From Thamnidium elegans (Eukaryota; Mucoromycota; Mucoromycetes; Mucorales; Mucoraceae): a DNA stretch of 64,000 bases. Shown one piece after another: positions 45,105 to 56,996 of the stretch. The notes beneath the pieces were generated by a model. The model was not told the DNA's origin and did not search any database. It saw only the letters and a program-made list of their open reading frames with translations. Each line of letters begins with the position of its first letter. The stretch's first letter is position 1. The position numbers and the translations under genes are program-made. The stretch is from positions 647,125 through 711,124 of the forward strand of contig JAIXMG010000019.1 in NCBI GenBank assembly GCA_025201345.1, read 5' to 3'.

Positions 45105-47292
45105 TTATCTTCTACCCTTTCCTTTCTTCTTTTTACCACCGCTCTTTGCGCTAGGTGCAGCAGTAGGCTTTGCCTTAACAGGCTCAGGGGAATCAGGTAC
45201 CACAGCAGCAGTAACAGCAGCGGCAGGAGCAAGTTTCTTACCACCAATATTAGCACTACCAGTACCACCAATACCACCACCTTCCGTAGAAATACCTTGA
45301 GGGCCCTTATTTAATGCCTTCTTATTTTTACCCTTCATACGGAAAGTAGATCTTTCTTGTTTAGGTACCCAACGCTCAGGATCAGGCTTAACATCAGGAT
45401 TCATATTCTTGGGGAAAAGAGTAGCTCTCTTCTTTCTAGTCTTTGGCTTCTTGACATGGACGCCGTTAGGATCCTTCTTAACATATCCACGCTTTACGCC
45501 AGGTACAATCTTTTCAAGTGTTTCAACATCCAAGTTATTTAAAGCAATAGAAGGCAATGCATTACCATATTGTTCTGCCTTTTTAGGATCAACTTCAGCA
45601 TAAGCGGCAATTAAACCAGCAATGGATTGAGCATCAGATGGATCTGCTTTGACAAGTTGCTCATAGTCAGCGACAGCATCTTGAAAACGACCTGTCTTTA
45701 ATTTAAAAGCAGCAGTTTGCTTGATGGTAGAGGTAGGTGCAATGGTATCAGATTTAAATGAACCATCGTTTTTCCAAACAGTAGAAGCCTCATCTAATAT
45801 CTCCATAGATTTTTCAGATTGACCAGTTTGTTCATATAACCAAACCAATAAAGCAATCACAGCAGGTTTATAATATGCTTTGGCATCACCTTTAACAGAC
45901 TCCAAATAATGTTTTAAAGTAGCTAAAGCATCTGCAGTATGAGATTGAAGTAATTGTAATTGAATGGTAGCGAAACGAATAGCAAGAGAAGTAGGTTTCT
46001 TTTCAGCAAATTTTTGGAGTTCCTCTACAGCCTTTTCAGCTTTATGTTGATGATAAGTAGCACTAGCCAATATAAGATACAGGTTATCATTATTTGGATA
46101 CTTCTCAGTAAGTTTTTGTGCTTGATCTCTACAGGCAGAATATTTGTTGCTATAGAGTTGTAATAAAGTTTCGTTCATGGAGATAACACGTTTTTGATAA
46201 TTTTTTAATTTGGATTCAGCTTCTTTACTGGTAGCAACCTTTAATTTGGCTGCAACCTCTTGTAAGTCCTTGGTTTGCTCAATAGAAACCATATTGTTGG
46301 AAGCAACTGCAGAAACTGTTACATTTCTAAAATCAAATATTAGAATTTTGTATGACTTTATTTGCCCCCCTCCTTATACACTTACTTTGACTTTAAAAGT
46401 GACTTATAAATCTTGATAGCATCTTCAGAACGTCCTTGTAATTGATAAGTATAACCAAGTTGCGTTGTAATGACAGCTAATTCTTCTTCGTGCTCTTCTG
46501 GACTCATACCGTTTGATTTTTCATTACATTGTTCTAATGATAATCTTTAATACACTATTATAAAACGCGACCCTTTTCATTTTAGTACTTACTTCTAGCT
46601 AACTCAAGTTGTTGTTGAGCCTTTTTAAGGTCACCACGAGCCAAATAGACAGAAGCAGCGTTATAAGCAACTTCGTAAAGGTCAGCGCTTTCCTTTAAAT
46701 CAGCCTTATCCTTTTCTTCGGCTTTATTGGAAGAGAATAATAAACCGGCTTTAGCAGCTAGTAAATTTACTTGAATCTCATCATAAAAACTATCATTCTT
46801 GTCAGATGACTTTAAAAGAGTTTCGTAGATTTCAATAGTCTTTTCAAATTGACCTTGAGAATATAACTTTTTTTATATGTTAGTATTTACGGTACTTATT
46901 TAAAAAAGAGGTCTTTATAAATATATATTTACCAGTTGGGCTTCGAGATACAATAAAGAAGGGTCTTGTTGAGTGCTCTTGGCCTTGAGTTCTTGTAAAA
47001 GTTCCATGGCAGGTAATAATTGGTTTGTTCTATAATAACAATACATCTTTTCATAAGATAAATCAATATCAGAGTTTTTGAATTGACGAGCAATCATGGT
47101 AAGCGCTTCCTTGTATTTTTCGAGACGAATTAATGTCACGACTTTACATTGTAAAGTTAAGTGATCGTTAGGGTTTAACTTTAATAATTTGTCACAGAGT
47201 TGTAAACTGAGTTCATCGTCGTAATCATCTACGGCTGCTTTCAAGTCAGTAAATAGCTTTGTTACTTGTTGTTCTTTAGTTGTGGATGCCAT
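45105..47292 (-). CDS. SRP72: Signal recognition particle subunit SRP72
   Basis: Four exons (47292..46933, 46866..46593, 46533..46386, 46326..45105) encode about 667 residues. SRP72 is a TPR protein that binds SRP68 and 7SL RNA in the signal recognition particle. The N-terminal half is made of TPR-like helices (DDELSLQLCDKLLKLNPNDH, VTLIRLEKYKEALTMI, LYEVAYNAASVYLARGDLKK). The C-terminal RNA-binding part has KTRKKRATLFPKNMNPDVKP, then DPERWVPKQERSTFR, the conserved SRP72 motif, and a Lys/Gly/Ala-rich tail ending KGKGRR. The second intron needs acceptor ATTAG at 46534; the nearer AAAG breaks the frame. One intron carries a perfect TACTAAC branch site. Confidence 0.94.
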
Positions 47293-48753
47293 TTTTTGAA
47301 AACCGCGACTTTTGGAAACGAAAAGAACGAAAAAAAAAAAAAAAAAATAGAGGAAGGTAAATTTTGTTTTATTGGCGTGGTTTAAAGTTGAATTGAAAGC
47401 CTATTCCTCATCTTTTTTTTTTATAACTTGTTACTATCATACAACACTTGTAACGATGACCATACACGATTATTTTGTATATATTAGCTATAATTGCCAA
47501 ACTACTCAATAGTAGCTATATTTCAGGGCTTTTCTTTTCTTCCTATAGAAATATAAAAGCTAGCTGTCATGAGGAGCATATGTTTATTTTGTTACTACTT
47601 TTTAGTCATTATTCTCTGCAGCTGACAGTTAGATTTTCTTTTTTCAATTCACTTTTTTAACAACTCATAGGAGCGGTTACAATTTTCCTCTAACTATGAT
47701 AGACCTAATTATACCTATTATGTATAGTCCTCTCGATTTGACACTAATGTTTACCCCTTTATTTAAACTCAAAGAAAAAAAAAGATACATTTCTTTACAT
47801 TTCTAATCTTATATTTCGTAGTATCTCAATAAAAGTGGACCAGTGGTGGACAGTGTGTCTCCAACTCCGCTTGAGATAGAAAAGATATTTCATAATTTTC
47901 AGTGCTTAAAATAAAATACTTTTTAAAATACCCAAGGTATTTTGGAGGTACGGAGTCCACCACTGGTCCACTTTTATTGGGATACTGCGCGCGCTCCAAA
48001 AATGTCAGTCCAAAAGTTAGTTTAGACTTTGAAGATCCAGAGTTTATAACAAAGTGGAATATAAATAAGAAGCGAGTATTTAAACCCATACGCCATGTAT
48101 GTGTTATTCAGTTAGTAATAGTGGACAACTGTGATATATGAGTATATGTTAGTATGGAAATATAACAAAAAAGAGAAAAAAAAAGAATAGTTAAACTAAA
48201 AGATTATCAATCTTTTTTTTTTTTTTACAGTAACCTGTATCAATTTTAATTTTAAATACTTTTAGATAAGCACGACGGTCGCTCTAATAGGAGCTGTATC
48301 TGTTTTTACGGGACATAAAGAAATCAAAAAAAAAAAGAATAATAAACGAATAATAAATATAGATGATTAATAAGGGTTATTCATGATAAAAAAAAAAGAT
48401 GTTTGAAATGCCAACAAAACTATAAAACACTGCAATATACAGTTTTCTTAAAAATAGAAGGTGCTCCCTCTTTGTCGTCATTTTTGAATGTTCTGTGAGA
48501 AGAAACGTGATACAACTATTTGTTTTCATATTTTAAAAAAATTAGCGGTATATTAGAGGTACAAGAAAAAAAAAGAAGCACGAACCAGTTTTGTTCTAGA
48601 GTTTATAAGGTGCTTCGTGTGAAGATGGTGTAATAACTACCCCAAAAAAAAAAATGGAGATGGGCATGTATACAACAGACCCTCCGCTATACTCCGCCTG
48701 GTTTTTTCAGCTATTTATAAAGAAATGCATATGCGTTTCTTCTTTTTCAAATA
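47293..48753. other. Intergenic, contains MITE-like element
   Basis: SRP72 promoter on the left; an inverted-repeat element at 47820-47986; a short protein-like scrap right of it (VSLDFEDPEFITKWNINKK, near 48017-48080, plus strand) that I cannot assign; then AT-rich sequence and the GST-fold promoter. Confidence 0.5.
47820..47986. mobile_element. MITE-like element with about 32-bp terminal inverted repeats
   Basis: The left arm AGTATCTCAATAAAAGTGGA, then CCAGTGGTGGAC (47820-47851), is matched by its reverse complement at 47955-47986 with one mismatch. TA occurs at the corresponding position in both arms (47822-47823 and 47983-47984), which suggests a Tc1/mariner-type TA target. The 103-bp interior is non-coding. 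TIR sequence and length differ from the MITE at 35501, so it belongs to another family. Confidence 0.75.
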
Positions 48754-49503
48754 ATGTCACAGGTATTTTCAGATAACATACTTTACTACAGCCCCGGATC
48801 AGTATTCTCCAATATTGCAATTCTTTTATTATGCGAAAAAGGTATTCAAGACCAATTTGAATTTCGGCCTTTACAAATGGGAGTTGATAACATTGCACCA
48901 TGGTATATCCAATTGAATCCAAAGGGTCAAGTACCTACTCTAATTCACTCAGGAAAAGCTATTCCGGATTCATTAAATATAGCAAGACATATTGATGAAT
49001 GCTTTGGTATTTCACCTGTATTATCTACTAGAGACACTAATGTATTATCTATTGTTGAAAGATGGAGACAAGTAAGAGTCTTATCTTTGGTTGCTGGTAA
49101 AAAGACAGAGACACAAGATGTTAATGCATTGGAAGATACCCTAAGAGAATCTCGTCAAAACTTAATTCAAAATATTAAGGAACACCCTGAATTAGAAGAG
49201 CAGTACAAAGTAAGATTAATTATTCATGATGATCGAACCAAGATTTTGATAGACTATGATACACATCTTTTACAAAAAGCTAGACTTGTATCGTTATTTG
49301 ATGAGTTGGAATTTAATTTACAAGAAAATAATGGACATTTGTTGCCAAACAAGACTCGAAGTGTTGCAGATATCTATGTTACAGGTATCTTGTATTGGCT
49401 TATTAGTAAATTTGATAAAGATATCTTGAAGGATACACCTATAATTCGATCATATTATTTAAAGCAAAGTTCGAGGCCTAGTTTTATTAGAGCATTTGTT
49501 TAA
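48754..49503 (+). CDS. Glutathione S-transferase-fold protein (GDAP1-like)
   Basis: Intronless, 249 residues. The N-terminal thioredoxin-fold half reads LYYSPGSVFSNIAILLLCEK, then APWYIQLNPKGQVPTLIHSG with the cis-Pro of the GST N domain, then KAIPDSLNIARHID. The C-terminal helical half contains LLQKARLVSLFDELEFNL and KTRSVADIYVTGILYWLISK, like the GST C domain. The long Glu/Arg-rich insert between domains resembles GDAP1-type proteins, but no C-terminal membrane anchor is seen, so the GDAP1 link is only suggestive. The catalytic position has Ser (PGSVFSN), compatible with a theta/omega-like or non-enzymatic role. Its stop codon is 21 bp from the stop of the convergent gene. Confidence 0.75.
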   Translation: MSQVFSDNILYYSPGSVFSNIAILLLCEKGIQDQFEFRPLQMGVDNIAPWYIQLNPKGQVPTLIHSGKAIPDSLNIARHIDECFGISPVLSTRDTNVLSIVERWRQVRVLSLVAGKKTETQDVNALEDTLRESRQNLIQNIKEHPELEEQYKVRLIIHDDRTKILIDYDTHLLQKARLVSLFDELEFNLQENNGHLLPNKTRSVADIYVTGILYWLISKFDKDILKDTPIIRSYYLKQSSRPSFIRAFV

Positions 49504-49524
49504 AATAAAATAAAATAAAAATAT

Positions 49525-50589
49525 TTATGACAGTCGAAAGTTTTCTAAACAAAGTAAATTAGCATCTTCAGGATGATAACTTGCAATTCCTCCTTTGATT
49601 AGCGTTTCAACATAGGGTGACCAATATTCTCCTCTTCGAAGTGGTAAATAAGGATTTTCTGGGTGTCTGTACGCTTCATTTAATAATTGCTATATAAAGA
49701 ATATTTAGTAAACAGATTATTTCGTAAATTCAATTGAATATCTAACCTCTAATAAAATTTTTAGATCACATTCATCACCTAAAGGGCCTGCACCATCAAC
49801 CACATGTACAGGATAATGTTCATCCAAAAAATCACTCATTTCCTTTATATCTACTTCATATTTCTTTTGTAATAAAACTAATTCAGCACGTAATCTATCC
49901 GCAGAAGTCTCTTTCACTTGTATTTCCGTTTTTAAATTTTGTTCTGATACAAGTAAGTCCACTTTAATTTCGTCACATTCTGTAATTGCTCGCTTTTCTC
50001 TACACATACACACACACAAATGAGAGAATATTAATAATAAAAAAGAACCAGGTTTTTTTTTTGTACCTTGCTATTGCTGCTTTAACTTGTTCAACTTGTC
50101 GTTCCAAAGACTCGATCGCCTTTTCAAACTGTTTTACTTGTGCTTCCAACCTCTCTCTATACTTTAATTCCAATAAAGTGTCATCAAGTGCTTCATGTAT
50201 ATTTAATTTACTCATTTCGTCTTCAACCTTTTCTACAATTTGCTTATCGAGCGTAATCAATTTTAAAAGTTCCTTTCGATTGGTAGGTATGGGTTCACCA
50301 ATAGCCTTATTTTTATCCTTTTCAATACGTTTATCTTCAAGCTACTCTTTATTGATTAGTTTATACATATATATTCGTATATTCATATATAGAATAAAAG
50401 GTTTACCTCGTATAATTTATCCCATAATTGTTTACGTTCGGTTTCTTGTTCAGAAAGAATGAAATCTAACTCAAAACCCCGTGTTGTACCGTCCTCTTTA
50501 CTGGATTTCATGGGAACATTTGTAGCAATAACTTCATACTCTTTTGTTGCTTTTGCAATAAGCGCTTTTATATCGAATTCAAATGACAT
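49525..50589 (-). CDS. CENP-K-like inner kinetochore protein
   Basis: Four exons (50589..50407, 50341..50067, 49999..49747, 49689..49525) encode about 291 residues. The middle is coiled coil (YRERLEAQVKQFEKAIESLE, RQVEQVKAAIARE, KTEIQVKETSADRLRAELVL). The C-terminus reads YWSPYVETLIKGGIASYHPE then DANLLCLENF. The pattern WxPYVExLxxxGIAxxHPEDxxxxxLExF at the end of a coiled coil is what I recall of CENP-K, the CCAN subunit that works with CENP-H and CENP-I at centromeres (Sim4 in fission yeast). The assignment rests mainly on that C-terminal block, so I rate it moderate; other coiled-coil kinetochore proteins are the alternative. Start codons of this gene and TAF7 are 105 bp apart, suggesting a shared promoter. 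Confidence 0.6.
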
Positions 50590-50694
50590 GGTTATAAAAA
50601 AAATTAAAAAAAAAAAGAGAAAAGGAGTGATTAATAAATAAAGCGCGTCACTGTGTTATTTATTTCTCTTTCTTTCTTCTTAAGCGAAATAAAT
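50590..50694. promoter_or_regulatory. Shared divergent promoter of CENP-K-like gene and TAF7
   Basis: Only 105 bp separate the two start codons. The stretch has A-runs, a GCGCGTCA motif at 50644-50650 with an MluI-box-like core (CGCGT), and a pyrimidine-rich tract before the TAF7 start. Both transcripts must initiate here or inside the opposite gene. Confidence 0.5.
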
Positions 50695-52051
50695 ATGGAT
50701 ACACCAAAGGAAACCAAAGTCAAGATAAGAAGACCAAGACAACCCAAACCCGAGGGGTCTCGTAAAGATAAAACTATAAAGATTAAATTAACAGCAAAAG
50801 GGAACGGACACGCTGAACATAGCAACACCAACAATAATAATGGGTCAGAAGAAGAAGACGATCCAGAAGCAGCAATGGAAGAACAAATGATTTTCAGAGT
50901 ACCTGAAGGTGAACTATGTGAACGATTACATGAAATGGTCAAAAAGAGAGAAATACCTGAAGATGTCAAGTTAACTTTTAAAGATAATCGAAAGGGACAA
51001 TTTAATTTTGAAGGACGTAAATATGATGTACAACTAGTAGATTTACCAACGATTATTGAATCGCAAAAGACCTTGGATAAAAAGCAATTTTATAAAGTAG
51101 CAGACATATCACAAGTAAGATATATAACTTTATTTATTTATTTATTATTATTGGGAGGTATTAGACAATTGAAAAAAAAAGGAATTTAGATGTTATTAGT
51201 GGATCCAACTTCTGGTAGTGAACCCTTTATACCGCAAACAAATGGAAGACTCGAAACAGATCCTTATAACTTCCCACATGGTTTAACTCCACCGTTAAAA
51301 CATGTGAGACAAAGAAGATTTAGAAAGAAGTTATCGAAAAGAGTAAGTATAATTGTCAAAATGCTCAAAAAATGTACAATTAAAAAAATGTATAATAATA
51401 GGCGATCGAAGAAGTTGAAAGAGAAGTAGAAAGATTATTAGAGGTAGATGCTACAGCAGAGGATGTACAATATGGTACGTTAAAATATATACATGTGTAT
51501 ACTCTATTAGTACGGAAAACTTATTCTAGAATACAGAGGTGGTCGATAATAGAGATATGGAAGGGGAAAATGAGTCTGATGCTGGAACACAAGATATCGA
51601 TATCGATGATAGTGACGATGAAAGTGAAAGTGATGAGGATTTAGCTGCTGCTATCGATCGTGATTTAGAGGAAATGGAAGAAGAAGATAATGAAGACGAA
51701 GATGATGATAATGATGATGATGAAGACGAAGACGAGGATGAATCTGAAGATGATGACGAGGAAGAAGGTGCTCAAACTGGTGAAATAGAACAAAAGCGAC
51801 AAGAAATTGCAGAACTTAAGCAAGCAATTCAAAGAAAGACGCGTGATTTGTCCACTGCTCCTAATGCTATGCTTAAGGTAATAATTAAAATATGTTGTAC
51901 ATACATAAACATTCATTTTTTAATCTATATCTTTTTTTTTATTTAGAAACGTTTCGAGACTGATATTGATAATTTGAAGAAATCTTTAACCTTGAAAGAA
52001 GCACATTTAGTAGAAATGAACGATAAAGAGAACAATAGCAATAATAAATAA
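50695..52051 (+). CDS. TAF7: TFIID subunit TAF7
   Basis: Five exons (50695..51114, 51190..51342, 51402..51474, 51537..51877, 51947..52051) encode about 363 residues. TAF7 is a TFIID subunit that binds TAF1 and restrains its activity before transcription starts. The TAFII55 domain is clear: EEQMIFRVPEGELCERLHEM, FNFEGRKYDVQLVDLPTIIE, SQKTLDKKQFYKVADISQML, GLTPPLKHVRQRRFRKKLSK. After it come EVEREVERLLEVDATAEDVQ and a very acidic Asp/Glu run of about 60 residues, then a coiled coil ending NNSNNK. For exon 4 I used acceptor ACAG at 51535-51536, because the earlier TAG makes a stop. Length is normal for fungi. Confidence 0.92.
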
Positions 52052-52857
52052 TGAAAAGCGTATCTCGTTTTTTTTTTTTTTTGTATAAAATTACGTTATT
52101 TCATTTATATTTCAAAGAAATATTTAATCGTAATGTACATTAGTATGTGAAAAGAGATTAATTTAATTCTCGTGAAAATTGATTCAGATGTAAGAGACTT
52201 GAATGCGGATGAACCGTATAGTGATAGCACAGGTAGGTATGTCTAGTTTTTTATGCGTAGTACAGTTTACACATATACGGATATCTGTAGTAAAACGAGA
52301 AAGGAAAACGTGACGGCTCATAAGGAGAAAATACTCCTTTCAATTGGCTACAGGTTGTTGAGTTCGTACTTTTTAAAGCAGTCATGAAAATTTTTATTGA
52401 AAAAAAAGTATAAAAAGGCATAAAATCCGTGTCCTTTTCTTGTTCCCTATTCTTGTGCTCGGGCAAAACCACGAAAGTGAGGTTCATACTGATTCTGGTT
52501 TATTGCTGGTTGAAAACTACAACCAATACCCGTCTACAGTGCTTTTCGGAGCGCGGTAGCAATTTTTAGAAGGCTCGCAAGGGTCTTAAATTATTAAAAC
52601 AAATGAAAATGAAAAATAAAAATAAAAAAATCTTTTATTTATCTATCTACACATACAAGAAAAAACTTGTTTTTACCTGCTTTATCTTAAATAAGACCCA
52701 TTTTTTAGAACTACTATAGTCTTCTTTAATAATTATTGTTTCCCATCTGCAATGGTTTTAATAAGTTTTTATATACAATTAAACTACATTATTTACCATC
52801 TCATCTCTCTTTTTTTTTTTCCCATCTGAAATATTTTTTTTATTTTAAAAATAGGGG
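52052..52857. other. Intergenic, convergent 3' flanks
   Basis: 3' flanks of TAF7 and the RdRP gene. A minus-strand frame at 52251-52487 has no family resemblance. No RNA gene or repeat seen. Confidence 0.5.
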
Positions 52858-55800
52858 TTATTGTTTTCCGTTTAAATCTGGTAAAAGGCGAACCTTTTCT
52901 ACGCCAGATTCTATAAAAGCATTTTCTTTTAATCGTTTTAAGTACTTGCGATCTAAATTCATCGCTTTGTATGTCGAAACAGACACAGTTTCTGCTAGGC
53001 CATTCCCTTTGACGAGGGAAGCACAAGCGTCCGCTTTTATACGGCGTAGTACATCATATCCGACAATATAACAGTACTTGCTGTATTTATCATTTGTGAT
53101 AGAAATTAAGTAGGCGTAACTTGCTTTCAGCCTTTGTGTTTGTTTACCGCCATTTAAAATATCGAAAATAATAATTTCTGACTTAAATTTATCAGCTGTA
53201 GGTGATTCATTATAATCTTTTGCAAAGTACTCTTCTAATTCTAAATAATTATTGAATCGACTTTGCAATTCATCCACAAATTTATTTTCAGAGTAACGAG
53301 CTGGATTTTGGATATTATCCATATAGTGCGTCCTTTGACTTTGAAATTCACCACATTGCTTACTATAAGTGTCGCGATTCTCCTTGATGGTATGAGCGAT
53401 TAGATCCAGATCATGTAATAAATCAGTTTTTTTATATTTGGTTGCGTATTCATATGCTGTAGTCCATGGGGTAGTAAGATCAGTGTCTTTATAAGGAACA
53501 TCCTCGTCACAAAATAAACTACGAGAGTATCTTGTGAATGCTGCTGTTTCCTTTAATAGAGTATCGAATAGGAAATCCATGGTTGTAACACAAGGAGCAT
53601 CATGCATGGTATAGACAGAATTGGTCTCTTTATAACTACGAACGCTACCTTCACGTTGTTTATTCTTTTTATCCATAAACCAAGCAGGATAAGCTAATTT
53701 CGCAAACTCATTTAAATCATTCTTTTTACTAACAGCACATAACCTTAGTCCTTGCTTTGGAGCATCTACTAATTTAGCACACATATGTGCCAAGTAAACC
53801 ACACTTGGATCTTCCAACGATTTTTGTTCTGCCAACACAGTTCTCCAATTTTCGTACTGACCCAATGTTGAATCGGGCAAATTGACAGATACAAAACTTT
53901 TTTGAATTGCCTTTTCGACATTATTAGAAGCACCGATTTCTTGACCTACTGTTGTTGAGTCCTTTTCAAACGCTTTTTGTACACGTTCAGATTGTTTTTG
54001 AACAGGATAGGAATTAAATGGTTTTACAATACGTTCATCCCAACAACAAAATATCTGGAAAGAGAGAAAATATGCGTCAGTTTTTTTTTTTTTTTAGGTA
54101 AAAAAGAAAAGAAAAACTCACAATATCACCATCATAATCACCACCACTGAGTTGACTTGCTAATGAAACGTCGCCTTTTACAGAAAAAATAATAACATCT
54201 GTATACATTCGTAAAACAGTACAGTCTACAGCTTTTACTTTTTGAATGTCACTTTTTAAACCGCAAGGATTTCTAGTAACAATAACATCTCCCAAGATTT
54301 GACCTGCGCGAATACCAGTCTTTTCATCCTTTCTTCTACTCGATAATTGTAAAAAAACTTCACCTGGTTCCAAAGTATGTGTCGGGTCAGGTACACATGT
54401 TACAGTACATGATTGAGGCACTTCGATCTTATACTTTGTTGTAATGGATTGCATCACCTTTCTAAATACTACAGTTACGCGAGTAGCCACATATGCATTG
54501 GATAAGTCGAATCCAGCATCTAATAAACGAATGATGGATTCATGTAAACCGGCGGGGAAACCAGAATGTTTATTGATTTTGTTGTATGTACTACGTCTGT
54601 TTTCAGAATCGGCTCTCATGACAAGAAAATCACTTGAAATTCTACCTTCTATTATATTTTGACCGTATTGTTCATCGGCACCGCTCTCATTATTAGGAGC
54701 CATACTAAAAAATCCACTATCCACTTCGTCTTCACTTGACGCAATATCATTCCATAACCCCTTTTCCGCACAATCTTCTTCTTCCCATCGACCATTCATA
54801 ACATTTCCGCATTTAGCAACCCAATCTCTTAGCACTTTAACATTTTGATTTTCTGTAACGATTTCAGCTAAACGATGAATATATTCCTTCAAGATTTCAA
54901 TAAATACTTGCGTAGGTACTCCATTAGAAGAAAGCGTTTGAATGAATTGAGTGTTTAGATTTGATGGATATACACAGACTGAATTCTTTACTAAATCAAA
55001 CGTATAATGTAATGGATCCAGACTAGCATCATCTTGAGGTAATCCTGTTTTAAATTTATCTTGACTCTTTCGAATTTCGATATAGTTACCTGTTGTGAAA
55101 TCTAAATCCGGTGAAATAATCCAAATGCCTTTGGCACCAGCAATACGACCTTGAATAGCACAAGGGAGTTCATCTGTTGCTTGGCAACCCATCACTATCT
55201 TCATAGCCGATGCAGAGATAATACCACAACCATCCGTCATACACAAAGTTTCATCTGTAGATGTGCCTTGAGCGTAAATATCATCTACATATCTTATTTC
55301 ATGCGGTTTAAATTGTAGAGTAGGTATACTGCTACTATATCCAAGGGACATTCTACTAGCATATTTACTAATAGACATTGACCAATTTTCAAGAATCGGC
55401 ATATGCCAATTAATGATTTGTTGCACAGTAATCGGTTTCAAGTCCACACCTTCGGTTGCAAATAAAATAACAATATCATCTTTTACAAACAAGAAACTAT
55501 AGGTTCTTTGCATTAACAAAAACGGCTTTAAAAAGAAGTTGCTGTGATATCGAATCAAGGAAGGCTTTGAAGACTTTGATAATTTCAGTTCCAAGAATCT
55601 ATCATGACCAAATTTACGAAATAAACGGTTGGATGCATCAATTTTAGGTGCACGTAAAATGATATGAGGCGGAGAATCAGTTGTTTTGAATTGTAAGATA
55701 CCACTGTAATGAATCGTACGATTCTTTAGTTTAGATTCACGTTTAATAGCTTCAGATGAAGACGTAGGTGAAGGCGATACAGGTGACATGGCTATGACTT

Positions 55801-56681
55801 GTTTTGCTGTTACTGTATTGATATTTTCTTTTTCTAGTCTTTGCATGTACGTGTATACATTTTCGGGACATCGATCCATACTAGTATAAGCTAATCCATT
55901 TAATCGAAGACCTAATCTTGTCTCTTGGTTCCATTTAATCATCGTATCGTATAAGTTTCTGGGATTACTTTGTGCTGTATGTAAGAATTTTCTGAAAGCG
56001 TCAAAAGGTATCTCGTTCCACGGTATTTTACAGCAAAGTACAAATCGAGAGATCTCGTATAACGTGATCCATGGTACATCAGTAAATATTTTGACATTGG
56101 AAGATGGACTACATATAACGTTCACAAGGTCTGATTTAAATGACCCAGATGCAAAACAGTTGTTTGTTAAAACTGGAGTAGCTTTACTAGTAGAAATCTT
56201 TAATTTTTTAGATATCCCTCTTTCTCCTTCTTGTTCCATGTATGGTGATGGTGATAATACACGCTTTTTTGTAGGTTCTGTGAGTTCCAGTAATAGAGAT
56301 TCGTCTAAATCACCACCAAAGTCCGAATCATTATCAAATTCATTATCATCACCAAGCTGCTCACAAACTACGAAAAAACACGTTTTAAAAAAAAATAGCA
56401 GAAAAATATATAAAATACATACGGTAGATTTCTACTTCTTTATCTAATTGTTGTATAAAATCAGACAAGTTCTTTTTTCTACTCTCATGGTTCCAATTTA
56501 AAAACTTTTTAACAAATACATCTAAACTTGTTTTATCAGTTAGGTTCAGTAGCCTTTCCATTTTTTTAACTTCAAGTGGCATGTCAGAGTTAGATAAAAG
56601 TTTGACACGTTCTTTTAGTTGAAGATTCGTGTACACTTGTTTTGCACAACGGAGTACGTTGGCATCCACATTGTTTGCCAT
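52858..56681 (-). CDS. RNA-dependent RNA polymerase of RNA silencing (QDE-1/RdRP family)
   Basis: Three exons (56681..56423, 56367..54122, 54054..52858) encode about 1233 residues. Cellular RdRPs convert aberrant single-stranded RNA to double-stranded RNA that Dicer cuts, feeding gene silencing and transposon control. The catalytic loop is intact: QLSGGDYDGDI, with the DxDGD aspartates near residues 830-834. Upstream landmarks are FKPHEIRYVDDIYAQG, MTDGCGIISASAMKI, AIQGRIAGAKGIWIISPD and DVIVTRNPCGLKSDIQKVKA. Downstream, VFCCWDERIVKPFN and LAHMCAKLVDAPKQGL fit the family. The N-terminal 90 residues are less conserved, and an acidic patch follows. Mucoralean fungi usually have several RdRP paralogues; which one this is cannot be decided here. 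It is divergent from the LIM gene with 315 bp between starts. Confidence 0.93.
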
Positions 56682-56996
56682 ACTTTAGATATGTTGAGGT
56701 ATGTCAAAAAAAACAAAGTGACAAGATATATATATATATATTTATATATAAAAAGGGCAGGAGAAAAAATGGCGTCACAGGCATACTTTTTATTTTGGCA
56801 ACATTCCAAGTTACCCAAGAAAATCCTGTGTAACTACGGGGAAAGGGGCGTAATCTCAATTAAGTAAAATGATAACAAATCAATTATGGTAATTTAAGCA
56901 ATAACAAAAAAAAAATACGATAAATAGTGGCATAAAAAACGAATAAGATATTCTTTATCTCTCTTTTTCTCTTTTAAACAACAACCGAACAAAAAA
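56682..56996. promoter_or_regulatory. Divergent intergenic region between RdRP and LIM genes
   Basis: 315 bp between start codons. It contains a (TA)n tract near 56728-56750 that may serve as a TATA region for the RdRP gene, an internal ATG frame without resemblance, and a CT-rich leader before the LIM gene. Confidence 0.4.

Noticed and set aside
52251..52487. 78-codon minus-strand frame between TAF7 and RdRP
   Set aside because: No resemblance to a family and in a convergent 3' region.
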